10,207 nucleotides of DNA from Candidatus Zipacnadia bacterium. GTDB taxonomy: Bacteria > Armatimonadota > Zipacnadia > Zipacnadales > Zipacnadaceae. Shown here in pieces: positions 4,687 to 10,207 of the stretch. Positions within the stretch are counted from its first letter, which is position 1, and each line of letters opens with the position of its first letter. Below the pieces are notes generated by a model, which saw only the letters and a list, made by a program, of their open reading frames with translations, searched no databases and was not told where the DNA came from. The DNA is taken from contig JALGTD010000034.1 in NCBI GenBank assembly GCA_029821515.1, forward strand, positions 1 through 10,207, written 5' to 3'. A program made the position numbers and the translations under genes.

Positions 4687-7662
4687 GTGCGCAGCAGTTC
4701 ACGGTCGGTGGTGCTGCTGGTAGCTATTGTGCTACTGGTAGTAATGCCGGCCCGGGCCAATCCGCTAAAAAGCATAGACCGCCTCTTCGATAAGTGGGAG
4801 CTGTTCCAGGATGTTCAGATATCAGGGAACAACACGCTCACTCTTCAGCAGCACTATATTGAAGGGTCGCAATCAGCCTTTGAGGGGCAGCGCTGGGATA
4901 CCGGCTCGCTGCAACGGCGCAGCAGCCTGAGCCTCGAAGGATCAATCTGGAAGGAATTCGGCTTCCAAAGCGACCTGTCCTTTTCCGGCTACGGCCCCAG
5001 CTACTCCCGCTGGGTGGTGGGCTATGTTGGGCACGACTCGGCACTGTACTTCGGTGACCTGAATATCAGCCTGCGCCAGAATGAATTCGCCGGTGTTGCC
5101 AAGAGCCTGAAGGGCTGGCAGCTCGATCAAAACCTGCCGGGCGGTGGCTTGTTGCGGGCCTTCACCTCCGAGGATAAAGGCTATACTCGCAACGAGACGC
5201 TTTCGGGCAATGATACACCGGGCCCCTATTTTCTGCGGTTTACGCCGATTATTGATGGCAGCGAGTCAGTCAAGGTTGATGAGCAGCCTCAGCGGCGGGG
5301 CATAGACTACCGCCTGGGCTACCAAACTGGTGAACTGTGGTTTGACCCGATTGACGGCCCCACCAAAGTCATTCCCAGTACATCAACGATATCGGTAAGC
5401 TATCAGTCGTCGGGATATTTTGGTAATGCTGGCACACTGACCGGGGCGCGGGCGGAGATGCCTCTGGAGAACGGGCGAATCAATGTGGGCCTCACCTGGC
5501 TGCGGCAAGATCGGCCCGAAGTCGGCCAGGGTGATACCGTCGCCTACCAGGAGAATGTCTACTACGGCTCAGGTACTACTGGCCCATTCGACACCAACTT
5601 CCGCCCCATCATCGCCGATGGCGCTGAAGTCGTTTATCACGGGCAAACGCAGATAATCTCGGAGGCGCTGAAGGTTCTCGTAGATGATGTAAAGATGGCG
5701 GAGGGTGTTGACTACGACACTTACCGGCAGATCGGCCGAGTCATCTTCCGGCTAGGCGTCCCGCCAACATCCTTGGTCCGCATCCAGTATTACTATGAGC
5801 TGGGAGAGACGGCACTATCCCAGGACGCCGAGGTAGCCGGCCTCGACGTCAACTATGAGGCCAGCGACAATCTGTGGCTGAAAGCCGATTTTGCTACCAG
5901 TGACGCGGGCGGAGCCTCGTCTACTGCTCTGCAGACGGCGGTCAGCTATCGGCAGCCGCGGTTCGACGTGCTGGCGACATATCGGGATGTTGCGCCGCAG
6001 TTCAGCTATATAGATTCCTCTGGTTTCCGCCGCAACGACAAGGGCCTGAAGCTGGATATCGGTTGGCAGCCAGCTAAACACGTACGGGTGCAGAGCCAAT
6101 TCTCCGACCTGGATAGCACTCAGGGGTTATCGTTTGGATACAGTGGTTACGGTGGCGGCATCGGCTTCAATACTGGCACCTCGCCCTATCAGGCCGCTGC
6201 CGGTCTGGCGCAGACCACCCCGACTCAAGACGTATCCACCCGACGCAGCGATATTCAGATGCAATTGGACTTCCCCGGCTGGCCGACGGCAACCCTACAG
6301 CGGCAAACTATGTCGAATGCCGGTGGCACTCAGGGTGACAGTGATTACCAAGAGATTTCTCTGAACATAAGTCATCCCTTGACCGACGCCCTGCGGCTGC
6401 AGGCCTCTCTATCGCAAACTGACCAGGACTACCTGGGCAGCGAGTCGGCGGACGCCCAAGGCAGCAATACACGTCGCCGGCGGGTGTCGCTGACCTATAG
6501 CCCGTCGTCTTCCCTGAATCTGATAGCAGACCTGGGCAATATCAAGGCGAGCGGTTTCGGCAGCGAGACCAACCATTCCAGTTCCGACTACACGCACCTG
6601 GGGGTGACCTGGTCGCCGTCGGACAAACTCCGTTTCGACCTTAACAGAACTGACTCGGAGTCCCTCGGTCGGGTCAGCAGTGGCTTCTACGGGGGCTTCC
6701 CTGGGAGTGGATATGGCGGCGGGGGTGGCTATGGAGGACCAATTGCCGGAGCAGTGCCTACCCAGGACGACGAAGAAGAGGATGATGTTCCTCACTATCA
6801 GGATAGCACTACTTCGCTGAGCGCCACCTACTCACCGCGCCGGGACCTGTCACTGACGCTCGGCGCCGGACAGCGAAAGTATCTCAGCGGGGGCGGCAGC
6901 GGTTATCTTTCGGACAGCACCCAGGACTACCAGAATCTGTCAATCGTCTGGCGGGCGACCGACGAAATCAGCCTAACGACCAGCTTGAGCCGCGATGAGC
7001 TCAACTTTCTGGAAGAAGGCCGAGGGGCGGTTGACAACCAGTCGACGGTACTGGGCTTAGACTATCGGCCTCGCGAGAAGCCCTGGAGCGTCAACCTGCA
7101 GATGAATCGAATGTCAGGTACCAGTCCCTCTTACATTGAGATTGGTGGCCACGAACGCTACTATCAAACTGGCACCAGCCTTTTTGACATATCGGGACAG
7201 CTCAGCTATGAGCTTAGCGATCGTATTCGGCTATCTGCCCGTACCGGGCTGTCCGACTTCGACAGCGGTTATTCCGCATTCAAGAAGCAGACCGCCGATA
7301 TCAACGTAAGTTACGATCTGGGAACCACCAATCGAGCAACCTTCGGCTATCGTTTCATCGGACATCGAGCCGGCGAGCCCAGCTCGCCGTTCCACGGAGC
7401 GACGGGCACAACAATTCAGAGTCAGGACTACAATGCCCACACTTTTATGTTCTCGCTACAGAGCAACTTCACCAGCGGACTGGGGGGCAGTGGCTTTCAG
7501 GTACCTACCTCCAGTATAGGTCGCACAGCGCGCGGTGGTACCTTCGGCGGCTATCAGGTCGGCGGCGGACAGCACTGGCAGAATTACTCAGGCTCGTCGC
7601 AGTATTCGACAGGCGGCGGCTATCCCGGTTATGACAGTTACAACACAGGCCCACAGTGGTGA
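4687..7662 (+). CDS. Large exported beta-strand-rich protein, probable outer-membrane beta-barrel
   Basis: This 991-residue protein has a Sec signal peptide: RSSSR, a hydrophobic run (8-20), and ARA before a probable cut at A24. The GTG start is backed by GGATGTGA ten bases upstream; an in-frame stop at 4648 leaves no ATG choice. I see no Cys. From about 45 onward it alternates polar and aromatic/aliphatic residues in short strands with terminal SLTYSP- or NVSYDL-like patterns, typical of an outer-membrane barrel. Two similar units lie at 186-240 and 305-371, each with F-x-P-I-I, then VxVD or VLVDD, G[IV]DY, GxxxF and a final IxVxY or VRIQYYY, recalling units of large SprA-type barrels. A Gly/Tyr loop plus acidic run (664-700) interrupts the barrel. 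YNAHTFMFSLQSNF (915-928) looks like a BAM signal strand, followed by a Gly/Tyr/Ser tail ending in Trp. The gene is coupled to the next; I know no named family. Confidence 0.85.
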   Translation: MRSSSRSVVLLVAIVLLVVMPARANPLKSIDRLFDKWELFQDVQISGNNTLTLQQHYIEGSQSAFEGQRWDTGSLQRRSSLSLEGSIWKEFGFQSDLSFSGYGPSYSRWVVGYVGHDSALYFGDLNISLRQNEFAGVAKSLKGWQLDQNLPGGGLLRAFTSEDKGYTRNETLSGNDTPGPYFLRFTPIIDGSESVKVDEQPQRRGIDYRLGYQTGELWFDPIDGPTKVIPSTSTISVSYQSSGYFGNAGTLTGARAEMPLENGRINVGLTWLRQDRPEVGQGDTVAYQENVYYGSGTTGPFDTNFRPIIADGAEVVYHGQTQIISEALKVLVDDVKMAEGVDYDTYRQIGRVIFRLGVPPTSLVRIQYYYELGETALSQDAEVAGLDVNYEASDNLWLKADFATSDAGGASSTALQTAVSYRQPRFDVLATYRDVAPQFSYIDSSGFRRNDKGLKLDIGWQPAKHVRVQSQFSDLDSTQGLSFGYSGYGGGIGFNTGTSPYQAAAGLAQTTPTQDVSTRRSDIQMQLDFPGWPTATLQRQTMSNAGGTQGDSDYQEISLNISHPLTDALRLQASLSQTDQDYLGSESADAQGSNTRRRRVSLTYSPSSSLNLIADLGNIKASGFGSETNHSSSDYTHLGVTWSPSDKLRFDLNRTDSESLGRVSSGFYGGFPGSGYGGGGGYGGPIAGAVPTQDDEEEDDVPHYQDSTTSLSATYSPRRDLSLTLGAGQRKYLSGGGSGYLSDSTQDYQNLSIVWRATDEISLTTSLSRDELNFLEEGRGAVDNQSTVLGLDYRPREKPWSVNLQMNRMSGTSPSYIEIGGHERYYQTGTSLFDISGQLSYELSDRIRLSARTGLSDFDSGYSAFKKQTADINVSYDLGTTNRATFGYRFIGHRAGEPSSPFHGATGTTIQSQDYNAHTFMFSLQSNFTSGLGGSGFQVPTSSIGRTARGGTFGGYQVGGGQHWQNYSGSSQYSTGGGYPGYDSYNTGPQW

Positions 7663-7663
7663 T
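7656..7663 (+). promoter_or_regulatory. Shine-Dalgarno overlapping the upstream stop codon
   Basis: GTGGTGAT matches GAGGTGAT at seven of eight bases and includes the TGA stop of the barrel gene. It lies eight bases before the ATG at 7672. Ribosomes ending the barrel gene would sit on this site, which supports coupled synthesis. Confidence 0.5.
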
Positions 7664-7671
7664 ATATTGAG

Positions 7672-9888
7672 ATGAACAGCAATAAAATGCGCTGGATAAC
7701 GAGGGCAGGGATTGTTGTGTCGATTTGTGCAGTCGTCACCGGTCCGGCTTGGGCAACGCCCTTTGGCAACATAGACAACACGCCTTTTGCTACGCGTGCC
7801 AATGGCCCAGTGGGGGCAATACTGGTTCCGCAACCGCCCGCGGGAGTTGGGATTGCGCAAACCGCAGTAAGCCAGGCGACGGCGGTCCAACATAGTCCGC
7901 TATCCCTGCAGCGCGCCGCCCACACAATCCAGCTACTGCAGCAGCTAGGCCTTAAGAGTTCGGCAGCCCGACCCCGCTTTCCGCGCACTGCCTACCACGT
8001 CAGCGGCTCGCAGGTGCAACTGCCCGACCTGGTCAGGACAATGCAGACCCCCGCTCAAATAGGCGACCCCAGCAACGAGATTCAGTTTGAATTTCAGGGC
8101 TTCGACGCTGCCCAGGAAACCGCCTTTCGCAACTACCTGGACAATGCTATGCCGGTCGCCCGGCAGATATATGGCCCGCCTGCCTTTGATATCACGGTAA
8201 CCGTAATCCTTGACGAATCCCTGGCGGAGATACAGGGCGGGGTATATGACGCCACCGCCAATGAAATCCGCCTGGCGCCGCTGTCGGGCAATTTCGGGGA
8301 AGATACCTTCATCCTGATGATGCTGGTGCTTAACGCCTTCCACGATGATCTGGCCTTTTTCTATGATGCCTGGGAACAGGGCTTTATTGGGGCGGCAGCA
8401 ACTGCGGTGCAAGTCACACCCGGCGTGGCCCCCGGCTATGATCCAGTTGACCCGGGGCCCTTCTACTGTCTATCGGTCTACGAGGCGGAGAACCAGCCGG
8501 CTCTGGGCAATAGCACCTTCTACCCAGTTTCAGGCTTTAGCGGTATGCTGGTGTGGCGCGTTGCTATGGCCAGAGCTACCTGGTACAAATGCTATATCGA
8601 GGACCCGCAATTCTTCGCCAACTTCAACGAGCTGTACTATCACAGTTTCTCCGAGGGCTTACAGGGTGATGTGCCCGGGCTGAAGGACATCGCCGCCTCG
8701 GTAGTTGGCAGTGTAGAGGGGATGAACTTCTACGACTGGTACCAGCGTCAGTATGTGCTGGACACCAGCGTGCACACAGGCAGCAAGCTCTACACCTGGA
8801 ATATCCCCCTGGAGCAAGCTGTAGCCCTTATCGTGGAACACTACGTCACCGACGGCAGTGGTGGCGAAGCACCACGGGGCGGACAGGCCCGCTGCATCTA
8901 CTGGAACTATGACCGGACCCTCAGTCTCTACGCCGAAGAGGGTAATGTCATTGACGTAGCCAGCAGTGGCACCGGCGCCGGCGAAGGGTACATTATTCCG
9001 ACTTTCTTTAACGTAGGCGGAGCACAGTTGATTACTGTCCAGATTGACCTGAACGGCCTGCGGGGAGAATATCCCTACCCCTATTCAGTGCGCGGCTTCG
9101 ATCCGGGAGAAAACGATTTCTACGGTGGTGTTCGCGGCGGCCCTGAAGCGACTATTGACGTCTCTGGTGGTTTTTCCGGGGCCGACATTGCGGCTCAGCG
9201 GGCGGTATTTGGCACCAGCCTCAGCGGCGGGCGCCTGCAACCAGCGCAGTTAGAGATAACCACCACCAATCCCGCCAGCGACACCTTCAGCCGTACCGTT
9301 AATGTCGGCTGGGATTCGTATGTGGTCTTCCTGGAGGGCGGCGGGCAGTCGAGCGCCACCCATACATTCTTGGCCGGCAGCAATGGCCTGCAGATGATCA
9401 CCATTCCAGTGCTCGCAGAAGAAACGGACGCGGCCACACTGCTGGGCGTACCTGCCGGAGAGCTATTACTGGCCCGCTGGGAGCCAGGTCGGGTGCCGGC
9501 AGGGCGGTACGAGATATGGCCCGACATCGCGCCGTTCGCGCCGGGTCGAGGGTTCTGGATACGTCTGTTTGATGACGTGAGTGTTGATCTCAGTGGGATC
9601 GTGCCCGACGAAAGCCACAGCTACGCCGTGCCGGTGAATCTGGGCTGGAATATGATAGGCAATCCCCGCTTGCAGCCGGTGCCGATTGACCAGTTGCAGG
9701 TAGAAGTGGGCACGCAGGCTCCCGTCAGCTTCAGCCAGGCGGTGATCAACGGCTGGGTGCAGGAGGGAATCTACGGCTACGACCAGCAGAGCGGCTACGT
9801 GCTGGGCGAGACGCTGCAGCCCTTTGCCGGCTACTGGATGCGCTGTCTGGCTTCGGGCGAGGCGCGCCTGATCTTCCCACCTATGTAG
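7672..9888 (+). CDS. Secreted protein with peptidase-like core lacking zinc ligands and two C-terminal beta modules
   Basis: This 738-residue protein begins with a Sec signal peptide (MNSNKMRWITR, hydrophobic 13-23, AWA ending at 28). The SD GTGGTGAT (7656-7663) overlaps the stop of the barrel gene, with only nine bases between genes, so translation is probably coupled. Residues 140-245 look like a gluzincin-type metallopeptidase core. The segment MMLVLNAFHDD (216-226) then YDAWEQGF (231-238) lines up with the HExxHAFH...WEEGF pattern of secreted zinc peptidases, but the ligand and catalytic positions read M217, L218 and N221. Only E235 is kept, so it is probably a pseudoenzyme. Residues 544-738 hold two related beta modules, GLQMITIPV...GFWIR (572-631) and GWNMIGNPR...GYWMR (658-724). 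They recall 'GWNLIGNPYPS' modules of surface proteins. Four Cys remain after cleavage (266, 307, 408, 725). It is likely surface-bound or released; function unknown. Confidence 0.85.
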   Translation: MNSNKMRWITRAGIVVSICAVVTGPAWATPFGNIDNTPFATRANGPVGAILVPQPPAGVGIAQTAVSQATAVQHSPLSLQRAAHTIQLLQQLGLKSSAARPRFPRTAYHVSGSQVQLPDLVRTMQTPAQIGDPSNEIQFEFQGFDAAQETAFRNYLDNAMPVARQIYGPPAFDITVTVILDESLAEIQGGVYDATANEIRLAPLSGNFGEDTFILMMLVLNAFHDDLAFFYDAWEQGFIGAAATAVQVTPGVAPGYDPVDPGPFYCLSVYEAENQPALGNSTFYPVSGFSGMLVWRVAMARATWYKCYIEDPQFFANFNELYYHSFSEGLQGDVPGLKDIAASVVGSVEGMNFYDWYQRQYVLDTSVHTGSKLYTWNIPLEQAVALIVEHYVTDGSGGEAPRGGQARCIYWNYDRTLSLYAEEGNVIDVASSGTGAGEGYIIPTFFNVGGAQLITVQIDLNGLRGEYPYPYSVRGFDPGENDFYGGVRGGPEATIDVSGGFSGADIAAQRAVFGTSLSGGRLQPAQLEITTTNPASDTFSRTVNVGWDSYVVFLEGGGQSSATHTFLAGSNGLQMITIPVLAEETDAATLLGVPAGELLLARWEPGRVPAGRYEIWPDIAPFAPGRGFWIRLFDDVSVDLSGIVPDESHSYAVPVNLGWNMIGNPRLQPVPIDQLQVEVGTQAPVSFSQAVINGWVQEGIYGYDQQSGYVLGETLQPFAGYWMRCLASGEARLIFPPM

Positions 9889-9917
9889 GGCCGACTGGCC
9901 ACAATCGTGACTAAGCT

Positions 9918-10207
9918 ATGCTAAGCAAATGGCTGGACAAACAGAATATGATTGTTGCTGGCACGGTGATTGCAGCGCTAATCACTGTGGCTTTACTGGG
10001 GGGATGCGGTGGTATCAGTACGCAACAAGAAGAGGAACCCACCACGACGACGGTGGTCGTTGAGTGCGTTATCGCGGGAACGGACGATTTCATTGAGGTA
10101 CCTGCCGATGTGGTTGCTGGTGGGATTCGAGGTCAGACCAATCTGGAAGATGATTGGGTAATCCTGGAAAACGTCCCCCTCGGTTCACAAAACCCGCCCC
10201 AGCAGCC
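9918..10207 (+). CDS. Putative lipoprotein, N-terminal part
   Basis: The frame opens at an ATG 29 bases after the secreted-protein gene and runs off the right edge after 96 codons. It starts with a basic region (K4, K8), a hydrophobic core (12-27) and LLGGC at 26-30, a good lipobox, so C30 would be lipid-modified. G31-G32 follow with no Asp at +2, so the classical inner-membrane retention signal is absent. A TQQEEEPTTTT linker (35-45) leads to a segment with VPADVVAGG (62-70) and WVILENVPLG (79-88), which resembles a carboxypeptidase-regulatory-like beta domain. M11 is a possible later start but would lose both lysines. GTGA at 9907-9910 is only a weak ribosome site. It is probably the third gene of the envelope cassette. 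Confidence 0.75.
   Translation, partial: MLSKWLDKQNMIVAGTVIAALITVALLGGCGGISTQQEEEPTTTTVVVECVIAGTDDFIEVPADVVAGGIRGQTNLEDDWVILENVPLGSQNPPQQ

Noticed and set aside
5815..6099. Antisense frames inside the barrel and secreted-protein genes
   Set aside because: They have no ribosome sites or recognisable motifs, and the sense frames have signal peptides and consistent strand patterns.
9889..9900. GGCC-GACT-GGCC as a terminator after the secreted-protein gene
   Set aside because: The stem is only four bases with a four-base loop, and no T-run follows.

Overview
The window looks like chromosome of a GC-rich (roughly 57% by eye), diderm, probably uncultivated bacterium. An outer membrane is implied by a large Cys-free beta-strand-rich exported protein. 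The mix of a divergent NagB-like protein, a PPi-type phosphofructokinase, an RraA-family protein paired with a Gfo/Idh/MocA oxidoreductase, and secreted proteins with repeated 'GWN...NP...GYW' modules recalls Armatimonadota, Planctomycetota-like or related lineages. That placement is a guess from protein style, not a phylogeny. I see no rRNA, tRNA, CRISPR array, IS element or phage gene.

Region 1 (1-2305) is sugar-phosphate metabolism. A NagB/glucosamine-6-phosphate deaminase-like gene runs leftward off the edge. It diverges from a pyrophosphate-dependent phosphofructokinase gene (929-2155). The 343-base gap holds four CGCAAA/TTTGCG boxes and a possible 41-codon ORF whose stop overlaps the phosphofructokinase start. 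If the NagB-like enzyme still makes fructose 6-phosphate, the two genes would be consecutive steps, but its key active-site residues are altered. A possible 25-residue hydrophobic peptide follows the phosphofructokinase gene.

Region 2 (2412-4474) is a likely two-gene operon: an RraA-like aldolase/decarboxylase-fold protein and a Gfo/Idh/MocA oxidoreductase. It is headed by the best promoter of the window (TTGACG, 16 bases, TATAAT with TG extension). That promoter carries a 10-base palindrome over its -35 box and a TGTGA/TCACA inverted repeat at the expected transcription start. Such pairs are common in sugar-acid or polyol catabolism; the substrate cannot be read here.

Region 3 (4687 to the right edge) is a run of three exported proteins in one direction, the most novel-looking part. 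They are a 991-residue probable outer-membrane beta-barrel, a 738-residue secreted protein coupled to it, and the start of a lipoprotein. The secreted protein has what looks like a zinc-peptidase core that has lost its ligands, plus two similar C-terminal beta modules. I suggest this is an uncharacterised envelope or surface-display cassette; the order and coupling are visible, the function is inference.
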